A stretch of 24,405 nt of DNA from Smittium culicis. Lineage: Eukaryota; Kickxellomycota; Harpellomycetes; Harpellales; Legeriomycetaceae. The DNA lies in NCBI GenBank assembly GCA_001970855.1, contig LSSN01000607.1, positions 1 through 24,405 of the forward strand, read 5' to 3'. This document shows, piece by piece, positions 9,821 to 19,075 of the stretch (position 1 is the first letter of the stretch; each line of letters starts with the position of its first letter). Both the position numbers and the translations under genes were made by a program. The notes under the pieces were generated by a model that had not been told where the DNA came from, ran no database searches, and saw only the letters and a program-made list of their open reading frames with translations.

Positions 9821-10559
9821 TAGCTAAAAAAAAAAAAAAAGGCTCTGAGAATCAGCCTCGTTGCGCTTTTAACAGCTTACACCCAACATATTTTCTATAC
9901 TTTCACTATATTAGCTACTATTTTACAAAAAAAAAATCAAGTCATTAATAAAGATATTTTATTAGTTTATTAGTCCCATTAAACTAAAATTCTGGTTGTG
10001 TATCAGTTTTGGAAAATGTTTTTATATATTTTTATTCATAGAATAGGGTATTAGATTCAGGTATACCGAAGTAAAAAGAGCAGTGATATTTTTTCGAGTG
10101 CCTATTTGAAATATAGGAAAGTAATGTGAATGAATATTATTAGGGAGGGAGAGATGCGATACTGTAGGTGTAGGTGTTGGTGCTGCATAGACCATAAGTA
10201 TATGGGTTTGGTAAGTGCTTTCCAGCCTTATATGTGATTATATCAAGCGAAGTGAAGTTTAGCTACTGAGGGTTTGGCCAATAGGGACATATAGGATTTC
10301 TGATTGTTGAAAATTATTGCATTCAATTGGCCCACATGCTACATATCTATAAAATCAAACTTTTAGCTCAACTCTTTTTTTATTTTTATTTTTTGCTCAT
10401 CTGTTGTCAACTATAAAAAAAAAATTATCGCTTCTCTGTTTTTATTTAATTTAAACAGCATATTTATGTATTGATATTTCAGGACGTTTTGTTAATAAAA
10501 TATATAAAAACTTCGGTCCATTCTAATTGAAAAGACAGAATTCGAGTAAATTTATTGCG
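9821..10559. other. Intergenic region between IPI1 and BET3
   Basis: After an A14-15 run just past the IPI1 stop there is no coding signal. A G-rich stretch at about 10140-10220 (agggaggg, gtaggtgtaggtgttggtg) stands out from the AT background but matches no RNA family I know. CCAAT boxes near 10280 and 10326 mark the probable bet3 promoter. Confidence 0.6.
10278..10330 (+). promoter_or_regulatory. Paired CCAAT boxes upstream of bet3
   Basis: CCAAT occurs at 10278-10282 (within ttggccaataggg) and inverted as ATTGG at 10326-10330 (within caattggccc), about 230-280 bp upstream of the bet3 start. A TATA-like ctataaaatc follows at about 10348. CCAAT boxes bind the HAP/NF-Y complex in fungi; use here is inference. 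Confidence 0.4.
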
Positions 10560-11418
10560 ATGTCTAAGAACTTTCGAGCAGTTGGCGAGGATGTGTGGAA
10601 GACTAGAATTGAAAAAATAGTAAGGATTTATCATTCTTTATCAGCCTCAACAATAGTTTTTTTTAAATATTTTATTTTCTTTATTTGAAATTATTCAAAC
10701 AGATCCCTTTCTCTCCTTCAGCTTTTTTTTTTTTTTTTAAAAAATGAATGTTTGGGGTAGTAAAGTGTATTTGATTTGAACATTTTGCGAAATAATTCTT
10801 ATTTAAAGTTCCTTTTTTATACATAAATGTAAATCCGGATTACTGTAAATCGGTCCAAACGAATGTTCGTGTCATTTTCACACTTTCTTTTCTAACAAAT
10901 TAATATGATAGAATCTAGAGTTTTTCGTTTTCACTTACGGCTCATTAGTTGTGCAATTAATCAAGGATTATGAGGATTATGGGGCAGTGAATGCACAACT
11001 CGATAAAATCGGCTACAATATCGGCACGAGGCTAATAGATGATTTCCTGGCGAGGACGCAGCTGAAGTCGAGCAACTGCAAGGATTTCAGGCAGGTGATG
11101 GAGATAGTGTGCAAGGTCGGGTTCAAGATGTACCTGAACTGCGTGCCTACAATCAGCGCGCTCGACGACAAGAGCTGCACGCTGGTGCTCGAAGAAAACC
11201 CGTTCAACGAGAACGTCGAGCTGCCCGCCGAAGCTATGGACAATGGGCTCTGGTACTCGAACGTGTACTGCGGTATACTGCGCGGATGCCTCGAAATGGT
11301 CCAGCTCGATATCGGCGCGTGCTTCGTCAGCGACGTGCTGCGCGGCGACGAAACCACCGAAATCAAAGTCACGCTCAACAAAATCCTCGACGAAATGGTT
11401 CCTGCAAGCGAAGACTGA
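10560..11418 (+). CDS. BET3: TRAPP complex core subunit Bet3 / TRAPPC3 (2 exons)
   Basis: Exons 10560-10619 and 10912-11418 (intron 292 nt, GTAAGG...ATAG, phase 0) give 188 aa, normal for Bet3 (about 180-193). Key blocks: TYGSLVVQLIKDYED (28-42), LDKIGYNIGTRLIDDFLAR (50-68), NCKDFR (75-80), KVGFKMYLN, LEENPF, ELP, YSNVYCGILRGCLEMVQ near residues 134-150, and FVSDVLRGDETTEIKV. Cys76 aligns with the Cys that is palmitoylated inside the hydrophobic channel of animal and yeast Bet3. Bet3 is a core subunit of the TRAPP complexes, which tether ER-derived vesicles at the Golgi and act as exchange factor for Ypt1/Rab1. The 3' two-thirds of exon 2 uses G/C-ending codons strongly, unlike exon 1 and the upstream genes. 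It converges on rfc3. Confidence 0.97.
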
Positions 11419-11460
11419 TTTCCTTTTTTTTTTTTATCCTTCCTCACCCACCCCCCTTCT
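11419..11460 (+). other. Pyrimidine-rich start of the bet3 3' region
   Basis: Directly after the bet3 stop comes a T12 run and a C/T-rich stretch (cctcacccacccccc) leading into the first copy of the gap-flanking duplication. Nothing coding. Confidence 0.6.
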
Positions 11461-11631
11461 TCAGCTTTTTGGTTTACCAAGTTTCTCTTCTGCCACTTTA
11501 CACTTGTACCTCAACACCACCCCTCCCCCTTCCAAAAAAAACTCGCACATATGCACGCTTTTTCTCATAAACTACCAACCTTTTCCAATTTTTGCTTTTT
11601 TTTTTTTTTTGCTTTTATATACATATTTGCT
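11461..11631 (+). repeat. Gap-flanking duplication, copy A
   Basis: Begins tcagctttttggtttacca and ends atacatatttgct at the first N. It aligns almost base for base with 12163-12335, with scattered differences (gtttctcttc versus gttattcttc; a rearranged C/T-rich tract; cacatatgcacg versus cacgcatgcacg). It sits in the 3' region of bet3. See the finding on the gap. Confidence 0.97.
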
Positions 11632-12138
11632 NNNNNNNNNNNNNNNNNNNNNNNNNNNNNNNNNNNNNNNNNNNNNNNNNNNNNNNNNNNNNNNNNNNNN
11701 NNNNNNNNNNNNNNNNNNNNNNNNNNNNNNNNNNNNNNNNNNNNNNNNNNNNNNNNNNNNNNNNNNNNNNNNNNNNNNNNNNNNNNNNNNNNNNNNNNNN
11801 NNNNNNNNNNNNNNNNNNNNNNNNNNNNNNNNNNNNNNNNNNNNNNNNNNNNNNNNNNNNNNNNNNNNNNNNNNNNNNNNNNNNNNNNNNNNNNNNNNNN
11901 NNNNNNNNNNNNNNNNNNNNNNNNNNNNNNNNNNNNNNNNNNNNNNNNNNNNNNNNNNNNNNNNNNNNNNNNNNNNNNNNNNNNNNNNNNNNNNNNNNNN
12001 NNNNNNNNNNNNNNNNNNNNNNNNNNNNNNNNNNNNNNNNNNNNNNNNNNNNNNNNNNNNNNNNNNNNNNNNNNNNNNNNNNNNNNNNNNNNNNNNNNNN
12101 NNNNNNNNNNNNNNNNNNNNNNNNNNNNNNNNNNNNNN
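11632..12138. other. Assembly gap, 507 N
   Basis: 507 consecutive N. Open frames drawn across it are meaningless. Both sides carry the same sequence, so the gap may be false (two alleles laid end to end) or hide more copies of a tandem repeat. Confidence 1.
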
Positions 12139-12159
12139 CCCCCCCCCCCCCCCCCCCCC
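12139..12159 (+). repeat. Poly-C tract (21 C)
   Basis: An uninterrupted run of 21 C directly after the gap, where copy A has a C/T-rich tract with only six C. A homopolymer this long in an AT-rich genome is a plausible cause of the assembly break. Confidence 0.98.
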
Positions 12160-12162
12160 TTT

Positions 12163-12335
12163 TCAGCTTTTTGGTTTACCAAGTTATTCTTCTGCCACTT
12201 TACACTTGTACCTCAACACCACCACCTCCCTCCTCTCCAAAAGAAACTCGCACGCATGCACGCTTTTTCTCATAAACTACCAACCTTTTCCAATTTTTGC
12301 TTTTTTTTTTTTTTGCTTTTATATACATATTTGCT
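12163..12335 (+). repeat. Gap-flanking duplication, copy B
   Basis: Diverged second copy of 11461-11631, running from tcagctttttgg to atttgct. It continues into ctatctctttgtc, sequence that copy A loses to the gap. Lies downstream of both convergent genes bet3 and rfc3. Confidence 0.97.
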
Positions 12336-12687
12336 CTATCTCTTTGTCTTTTTTTTTTTAAATAAACTTGAAATTTAAATACACTTACCATCTCAAATTT
12401 AAAGCAAAAAAAAAAATTAAAAATTTGGTATTTTTGGACTGTTTAGTTAGAAATGTAAAAAGCATTTAGCGATGTACCAACCAGTATATTTATTACGTCA
12501 AAATACTTCATAAATAAAAAAACGGTGAGGTTCATAAATGTAGTAGTAAAATTAAGAAAAGAAAAAATGTGTAATAAAATAATAATTAGTATTTTTAATG
12601 GAGGTGGAGTAAGTGTGTGGTTAATAAGATAAATTAAATACAAAAAAAAAAAGAAAAAGAGCTAGTAAAATATGAAAGGGGTGAGTA
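12336..12687. other. AT-rich 3' flank of rfc3
   Basis: No coding signal; A/T runs and several AATAAA-like words on both strands that could serve as poly(A) signals for the convergent bet3 and rfc3 transcripts. Confidence 0.6.
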
Positions 12688-13973
12688 TTAGGCGGAAGGG
12701 GCAGCGAGGTTAATACCAAGCTTAAATGCGCTGATCAAAGCGGTTAGTTGGACGTTTTCAGTGGCGCCGTTAGATAGGCGGTACTCAATATCAGCGAGAC
12801 TGGAGGCTATATACGCCTTTGCAGCGTCTGGGTACTCGATCAGATGGATGAGGTCGGAGAGACACGTGATGATGTCAGAAAGGGCGATTCCGCGGAGGTG
12901 TTTGATTTTGAGAATGTAGTCGTAGCACGTTTTGAATTCGTCGTTCCCGAGCGAGTCGAGAATTTTCTGGATATCTTCAGGGCGCGGCTGGCCCGTGCAG
13001 TTGTACACGGCCTGGGCGTCGATGTGCGCGTACGACAAGTAGCACGCTTGCAAGATGTTGAGGACGCGGCGCATGTCGCCGCCCGACAAGTCTAGGATGG
13101 CCTGCTTTGCATCGGCGGTTATATCGACGCTTTCGCTAACTATGATGTCCTCCATGCGGGCAAGAACTTGGTCTTTAAGCAACGGCTGGAAGCGGAACCT
13201 CGTGCACCTGCTCTGGATTGCCGGGATGATTTTGCTCGAGTAGTTGCACACAATACAAAACCGCACGTTTTTCGTGTACTTTTCTATAACCCTGCGCAGT
13301 GCAGCTTGAGCTTGCTGCGTCATCGAATCGGCTTCGTCCAGAACTATCAGCTTGAACCCGAAACTCGGCCCAGACTTTTGCGAGCTCGAAGATGATAGCA
13401 TGCTGCTTCCAAACCCGCTTGATGTGCTTGCAAAGTTCTTTATTTGTTCTCTTACTACATCTATTCCTCTGTCGTCGGAAGCATTGAGCTCCATAACCAT
13501 ATTTTTCGAGTGGATTCCGTACATCTGTTTTGCTATTGCTAGTATAGTACTGGTTTTTCCGGTTCCGGGAGGCCCGTAAAAGAGTAGATGCGGCAGACCG
13601 CCCTGGCTAATATAGTTTTTTACTTTTAAAATAAAATCACAGAAATCAATTAGCATAACTAATCACAAAAAATAATTTAAATGGTTAGAGAAAATTCGTG
13701 TATTTACGTGTGTCTATAACTTGGGTTTGCGAAACTAGATCGGATAGCTTTTCTGGTCTATACTTCTCCACCCTGTGTATTGAAAAGAAAAATAAGCAAG
13801 AGAGCGGATATGTATTGAACCATAAAGGACAAATAAGCAAAGATGAAATGCAAAAGAATATATTTTTTGGCAGTAAACGGGACTAACCACATGAGATTAT
13901 TGTCTGATGATTTTACATAATCCTTGTCTTTGGAGTTGTTAGGGCGGACACTATCGAAATCGTCTACTATCAT
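12688..13973 (-). CDS. RFC3: Replication factor C subunit 3 (human RFC5 type), 3 exons
   Basis: Exons in reading order: 13973-13888, 13772-13708, 13622-12688; 361 aa. Introns are 115 nt (GTTAGT...ACAG) and 85 nt (GTAAAT...AAAG, with a TGCTAAT branch-point-like site). Motifs: WVEKYRPEKLSDLV (29-42), Walker A GPPGTGKT (67-74), ELNASDDRGID (95-105), Walker B DEAD (146-149), the arginine-finger motif SRC (188-190), sensor-2 GGDMRR (231-236) and ADIEYRLSNG near 327-336. These identify the small clamp-loader subunit called Rfc3 in yeast and RFC5 in humans; it helps load PCNA at primer ends in the nucleus and also serves the Rad24, Ctf18 and Elg1 loaders. Relative to the human protein there are about 15 extra residues, rich in Ser, between FAST and GFKL (about 117-139). 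G/C-ending codons dominate the last exon. Confidence 0.97.
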
Positions 13974-14938
13974 ATTTATTTAAGGCTTTTTATTGATCGA
14001 AAGAGTGATTTTGTATGTGTTCTTAAATAGATCGTAAGCTATATAAAGTACGAGTTTAGTTCTAAATTAAGTAAGAGTTAGGGCGTGATACTGTTGAAGA
14101 AATGAGAGTTAGTTAAGGTATTTGGAATCTAATTTATTTTAGGGTTTAGTGTGTAGTAAGTAAGAAAAAAAATATGTTAAGAAAACAGTTAATTTGCCAT
14201 CATTACAATGAAGAATAGTATTCGATCCGATTTGTTTTTTTTTTTTTTTACAAGTGTAAACTTTGGGCAAAAATGTAGGAAATGCTAGAATACTAAACTC
14301 CATTGGCCTGTTGTGTTGATAATTTGCTTTTTTTACTTTTAAGGATTGAAAAACTCAATATCACCACCCATTGGACGAACGATGATTATAACTATCAGTT
14401 ACTATTGGTCAATAGGTTTTAATTGAGATAAAAGACTTGGATAGAGCTTTTATTGCCAGCGAAATTAACTTTTTTCCGCCCAATGCTCTTTAAAAAACCG
14501 AGTTCAATGATTCGTTTATGATTTACAAGAAAGCATATTATTTGCTGGTAACAATGCATATGCCAATAAAAGAGTGGATTTTGGGGTTTAGTAATCTTTA
14601 TTGAATGTATTGGTTAAGTTTGGTAGACCAAAAATAGATTAGTGCTCGTGAAAGAGACAAGAATTAATCTTTTATCAGGGTATCTCTATCTCACACAGCA
14701 TACTTATATATACACTCAGACTTTTAAATAAGTTAGTACATCAAAGTATACAAGCACAGAATGTAAAATGTTCTGAAGTTTGTTAATTAGTAAAAGCAGA
14801 GTATTTAAAAAGTTAAAGTGAAGTAAATAAAAGGTATGAATTAAAAAAGTAATAGTATGTGCTGGGGAAAAAAAATGAAAATATTATCAAACAAGGTACA
14901 AATGACGCGCAAAGCTAAGAGGACTAAATGTCAAGATT
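13974..14938. other. Intergenic region between rpe1 and rfc3
   Basis: No coding signal. It holds the CCAAT cluster listed separately (14300-14570), a T15 run near 14236 and AT-rich DNA. It should contain the rfc3 promoter (reading left) and the rpe1 3' UTR. Confidence 0.65.
14302..14567 (-). promoter_or_regulatory. RFC3: CCAAT-box cluster upstream of rfc3
   Basis: Five CCAAT words lie within 270 bp: on the minus strand at 14302-14306, 14370-14374 and 14404-14408 (seen as ATTGG), and on the plus strand at 14480-14484 and 14563-14567. They sit 330-590 bp upstream of the rfc3 start. This fits HAP/NF-Y control, but binding is inferred and AT-rich DNA raises the chance rate. Confidence 0.35.
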
Positions 14939-15625
14939 TTAGAGCGCGGTATTGAGATTCTCCTCTGCAATTCTGCGGAGTTCGGCAATGGTGTCCTTAG
15001 GCGAAACAGAATTGAATATCGAGCTACCAGCAACGAACACGTTCGCGCCAGCACCGCTGGCGATTCCGACATTAGTGAGATCGATACCGCCATCGACTTC
15101 GATATCGAGTTCAGGGAACTGCTTGCGGATCGCCGATACCTTGCTCATAGTCTGAGCCATGAACTTTTGTCCGCCAAATCCTGGCTCAACGGTCATGATA
15201 AGAACTTGATCCAACTTGCTGCAGTAAGGCAACACTTGCTCAACTGGAGTGTTTGGCTTTATCGAAATGCAAGCGCGCATCTTCAAGTCATGTATTCTAT
15301 TGATCAACGCATCTGCATCCTGAGTCGCCTCGATATGGAAACAGTATAGATCTGCTCCAGACTTTGCAAACTCATCGACCCATTGCTCTGGATTGGTCAC
15401 CATCAGATGACAGTCTAGGAAGCCTTTAGTGTGCGGGCGCAGTGATTTGATTATTGGTGCTCCTAAAGTCAAATTTGGAACGAAATGTCCGTCCATCACA
15501 TCCATGTGCAAATAGTCGGCTCCATAGCTTATCATTCTTTGGCACTCTTGCGCCAACTGTGCGAAATCGCCGGCTAGTAGGGAAGGTGCGATTTTTACTT
15601 TTAGTAGCTTGCTCATGATTCTCAT
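14939..15625 (-). CDS. RPE1: Ribulose-phosphate 3-epimerase (single exon)
   Basis: 228 aa, the usual length. It interconverts D-ribulose 5-phosphate and D-xylulose 5-phosphate in the cytosolic pentose phosphate pathway. Signatures of the (beta/alpha)8 family: IAPSLLAGDF (12-21), YLHMDVMDGHFVPN (38-51), DCHLMV (71-76), the phosphate-site VEPGFGGQKF (146-155) and EVDGGI (176-181). His40, Asp42, His73 and Asp178 align with the metal ligands and the catalytic Asp pair of the human enzyme. Two ATG codons are possible, 15625 (Met1) and 15616 (Met4, MSKLLKVKIAPS). Most homologues start only a few residues before IAPS, so Met4 is at least as likely. No intron is present, unlike the other genes here. 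Confidence 0.98.
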   Translation of the reverse strand: MRIMSKLLKVKIAPSLLAGDFAQLAQECQRMISYGADYLHMDVMDGHFVPNLTLGAPIIKSLRPHTKGFLDCHLMVTNPEQWVDEFAKSGADLYCFHIEATQDADALINRIHDLKMRACISIKPNTPVEQVLPYCSKLDQVLIMTVEPGFGGQKFMAQTMSKVSAIRKQFPELDIEVDGGIDLTNVGIASGAGANVFVAGSSIFNSVSPKDTIAELRRIAEENLNTAL

Positions 15626-16352
15626 TTATTTATTATGTGCTATTCCTGCTGAAATCAAAATTATGTTAGCTTTGGATCGAGTTTTGGAATATGTGCCTAT
15701 CTATATACCACAGTTTTAAAAAAAGTAAAATCGATAACAATCACGGCTTTATTCAAAGCGTGAAAAAAAAAAATCTTAGTGGCAGACTGAAACTCTTAAT
15801 GGACTAAATTAATCTTACTAATACAAACTATAATCTCAAACTGCCCTTTTATTCGCAAATATTCTAACTCCACCTGATACACAAACCCCTAATCTCCTAT
15901 TCGTCCACCCCCATAACCATCATAAACCACAGGCTAATCCATTCAATTACTAATGCTATTAAATTATTTTAGTAAAAAATTTTGATAAAATCCCAATTGC
16001 CCAATTCCTCGCATATAAGCATTCTCCCAACCTCCCATTCACCCATAGATCTCGCAAAAGTCCACAAAAATGCACCAATCTGCCCACTTACACTGACCCC
16101 TGATCCATACTCCTCATAATCTCCACAGTTGAAACATAGCAAACACCAGCTAGAAAGAGTAAATAGCTGTTTGCCAAATATAGTATTTACTCGATCAAAA
16201 CGCCAATTATCTGTACATTAGGTGGTATTAAAAATATATAGCTCATCCTCGATATTAGCCTTTTTCTATCAGAAATAACCACCTATTTTCGGCTATCATC
16301 TACTATTAGCAACAACAATAAAAATCTGATCTTTTTTACTGCTCTTTTTTAA
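15626..16352. other. rpe1 upstream region, C-rich on the plus strand
   Basis: No open frame of coding quality. From about 15830 to 16140 the plus strand has many C and few G (for example cacctgatacacaaacccc, ccacccccataaccatcat). Two CCAAT words (cccaattgcccaattcc, about 15992-16008) precede a TATA-like gcatataagc. The rpe1 promoter should lie in the part nearest 15626. Confidence 0.55.
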
Positions 16353-16542
16353 CCCTTTCCCGCGCGGTAGACTATTTTTGGACCACCAAATATAGCCAAC
16401 TGTGTTCAATGAAAACTGATTAATTCCGAGTCATTGAGAATTATTGGTATAATGCAAAAATATTAGCAAATAATCAACATACTTAAAATTCACGAACGAA
16501 TCATTAAATTAAACTTTTTAAAGAGTGTTGGACGGGAAAGGG
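16353..16542. mobile_element. 190-bp TTAA-flanked MITE, copy 1 (piggyBac-like)
   Basis: The element is bounded by TTAA on both sides (16349-16352 and 16543-16546) and begins CCCTTTCCCG, with the exact reverse complement CGGGAAAGGG at its right end. TTAA target duplication with ends starting CCC is the mark of the piggyBac superfamily. It has no coding capacity, so it is a non-autonomous element. A second colinear copy lies at 17120-17309. Confidence 0.88.
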
Positions 16543-16546
16543 TTAA

Positions 16547-17119
16547 TGCCCTTCTAAATAAGTATCAGTAGAAAACCTTTTGCATTTACACGCCCTTCTA
16601 AAAATTATTTTAGGATATAAATTTTTCCTAATTAAATAAGCTATTTTGTATATAATAATACGCTATTCATTTTAACTAATAGCTGGTATACCACCTTCAA
16701 TGATACAGAAAAAACTCGCATATCAGCTCTCTAAAAAATAAAAATTAATAATTTCCCACTATAAACTATACACACAATGACTGCTATTAAATTATCGTAC
16801 AATTGTATAACTACATAAAGAATTTAATTTTTAATTTAATTTATATTTTATAGTACATAAACATTTCTAGTATAAATAACTATTATTAAATTTTCATACA
16901 TTAGCTTATGAAGCAAATTTCTTCTATAGTCAATGACACTTATTCAAAATTGATACTACTATTGTTGATATGACTTTAACTAACCCCGTCATATTACATA
17001 TTTATCTGGCTATCTATTCAATAATTTCCATTTAAAGTATTTAATTTAAGTACGCTTGATATACAAATGAAGTAATAATATAATAGTCGATTTTAATGTA
17101 GCTCGATTCTCTTTATTAT
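16547..17119. other. Spacer between the two MITEs
   Basis: AT-rich, no coding signal. An 11-bp direct repeat gcccttctaaa (16548-16558 and 16592-16602) lies just right of copy 1. Confidence 0.6.
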
Positions 17120-17309
17120 CTCTTTCCTGGGAGGTAGACTGTTATTGATATACCAAATTTAACCAATTGCATCCAATTTAAATATATTAATTCCAAGTCT
17201 GAAAACACTATTGGTTTATTGTAATACAATAGCAGATAATATAATTATCATATAAATCATAAACGAATTAGTAAATTCATTTTTTTATATAGCGTTGGGC
17301 GGGTTATGA
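17120..17309. mobile_element. 190-bp MITE, copy 2 (older, eroded ends)
   Basis: It has the same length as copy 1, and shared blocks sit at the same offsets: ggtagact at +13, attaattcc at +66, attggt at +90 and gttggNcggg at +174. The ends are eroded (ctctttcctggg on the left, cgggttatga on the right). The right flank is TTAA (17310-17313) while the left is ttat. The two copies are clearly one family in the same orientation. Confidence 0.8.
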
Positions 17310-17313
17310 TTAA

Positions 17314-18423
17314 AACCTAAGCCAAAAAGTTAAAGAATCAATACCCAAATTCTAAAAATAAAAGCTAAATCATTTTTACTTTTAATGGTTTTATACGGAA
17401 TCTGCTTTTTTCTGCACTGCTGATGATTTATTGTGAATTGTGAATTTATTTACACTTATATTCCCTCTTCACTTCGCTCCTAGCAGTATTGATTTATCTT
17501 TTTTCATAATGATTGATTAATAAAATATAGTTCACGGTAATTATTTGTGATTTCTTTTTTTCCTCAAAAGACGAAACAAATCGCCCTTATATATATATGT
17601 TTGTTGTAGTTATAAATTTCGAGAACCTCGTTTCACCAACGATTTCGGAATATCTGAAAATTAGAAACTGCTAGTTAAAACTCAATTTTGAATTCATTTG
17701 TTTTATTGTAATAAAAGATATAAACTTCAGCTGCCCTAATTCTGAAAATCAACAAAAAATTTTAAAGTCTATATGCTAATGTTCTCCCAAATACCGAAAT
17801 TATAATATTTACGACCAAGTCGGATCATGCCATTTTTCTTTATTAAATACTTCGACCTTACCATACCATTGTAATTGGAATTCAGGAAGTGAATTCAAGC
17901 TGATTTCACATCCTTTATAAAACATCTTTTAGGCTCTCCAAGTGGAAAACCTCACTCACTCAGCTTAGGCTTTATGTAACGAGGCAAAAATATGAGCTAA
18001 ATTACTTTAAGTTTTTATAGCCGACGACGAGGTTTAGTTTTTTTTCACTTCACCAATTCGATGTCTGTTCATTTTCTCAATGTAGTAACACATGAAAAAA
18101 ATATCCACTTTTTCTAATAGGGAAAGTTTATAAATAAATAGGTTGTCCAAAAATTTAATAATCTAAAAATTTTAGTATTTTGACTAAAATTGTACAGTCT
18201 GAAAAAATAGAAGCGTTTGAAAGCTTTTTTTTTAAATTTTTTAATGACTATTTTAATGCTAAATCTATTGAATTATAACTTTTTACAAGTAGCAATTGTT
18301 TTGTCAACTCCTTCAATGAAATAATCAGCATTAACACATCTGATATTTTTATAACTATTAAACGTTGAAGCTAAAAAATGCGAAAATTAAGAAAATTAAA
18401 AAAAAACAATGCAAACTCTTGTT
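17314..18423. other. AT-rich intergenic DNA
   Basis: No coding signal; stops in all frames. It may hold the terminal repeat of the Tc1/mariner element to the right (for example around tacagtctgaaaaaat near 18192), but I could not find a matching partner. Confidence 0.55.
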
Positions 18424-19075
18424 TTTCCCACCCCAAATCTTTGCACATCCGCATTTAGCTTTTATTACACCTTTTTTCCTATCTGGATTAGAAGCAAAAA
18501 GTTCGTTGAAAGCATCAATGGATACTTTATTCCATTCAGCTATGAATCTTTTATACAACTTATCGACGTTATTTATGTGGATTTTGATAAAAGCTTAGTA
18601 TCCTTTTAACTATATCCCAGAGCATATCAATTAGGTCGAGATCATAAGACTGTGGTAGCGAAAAAAGCGCACCAAAATCTTTTTGAGACTTGAATGACAT
18701 TTTTGTTTGAGATGTATGATACCGGGCGTTTCCTTGTTGAAAAATTAATAAATTTGAATCTAATCATTATTATCGATGGTATTTTTAGCTCCTTATACAA
18801 TATAAAAATGTAAACCTCAGGGTTAATATAACCATTGATTTTTGCTGTATCGTCTAATTCAAATAATAGAATAAAATCCATAACATTACTGACCTACCTT
18901 TATTCTGAGATTTCAATTTTCTATTTTGTCTTTGAAGGGGCGTATCACTTTGATACATAACACAATCGCTCTCATATTTCAGGAATCGAGTAAGAATGTT
19001 CTCTAACGATCACTGAAAATTAATTCAATCTTCAAAGCCCAATTTATATGGTTCAAGGCAAAAATCTTTCGTTTA
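18424..19075 (-). pseudogene. Tc1/mariner-type transposase pseudogene
   Basis: Reading leftward, fragments in shifting frames follow the order of a Tc1-like DDE transposase: ALNHINWALK then LIFSD (first catalytic Asp region, followed by a stop), CVMYQSDTPLQ then GRSVMLW, INGYINPEVYIFIL, FQQGNARYHTSQ, SLPQSYDLDLIDMLWDIVKR, and the C-terminal FIAEWNKVSIDAFNEL with NPDRKKGVIKAK. In active relatives the fourth block reads FQQDNAPxHT and the fifth PPQSPDLNPIENLW, so the second catalytic Asp is now Gly (codon at 18731-18733). At least one stop and two frameshifts show it is dead. An N-terminal part may extend to about 19445 but is not recognisable. Terminal repeats were not found. Confidence 0.88.

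Noticed and set aside
11013..11480. 155-aa open frame on the minus strand and another in +3 over bet3 exon 2
   Set aside because: Shadows of the GC-rich bet3 coding sequence; no family resemblance, while the bet3 frame is unmistakable.
11243..12378. Long open frames on both strands that cross the N run
   Set aside because: They are open only because N codons are not stops; the real gene there (bet3) ends at 11418.
12844..13579. Several plus-strand frames of 62-83 aa opposite rfc3
   Set aside because: Antisense shadows of the rfc3 coding exon.
13623..13656. Upstream in-frame extension of rfc3 exon 3, starting MLIDFCDF
   Set aside because: Using the acceptor AAAG ending at 13623 gives a gap-free fit to RFC5 between the RFC N-terminal box and GLPHLL; the extension would add 11 unaligned residues and includes the branch-point-like site.
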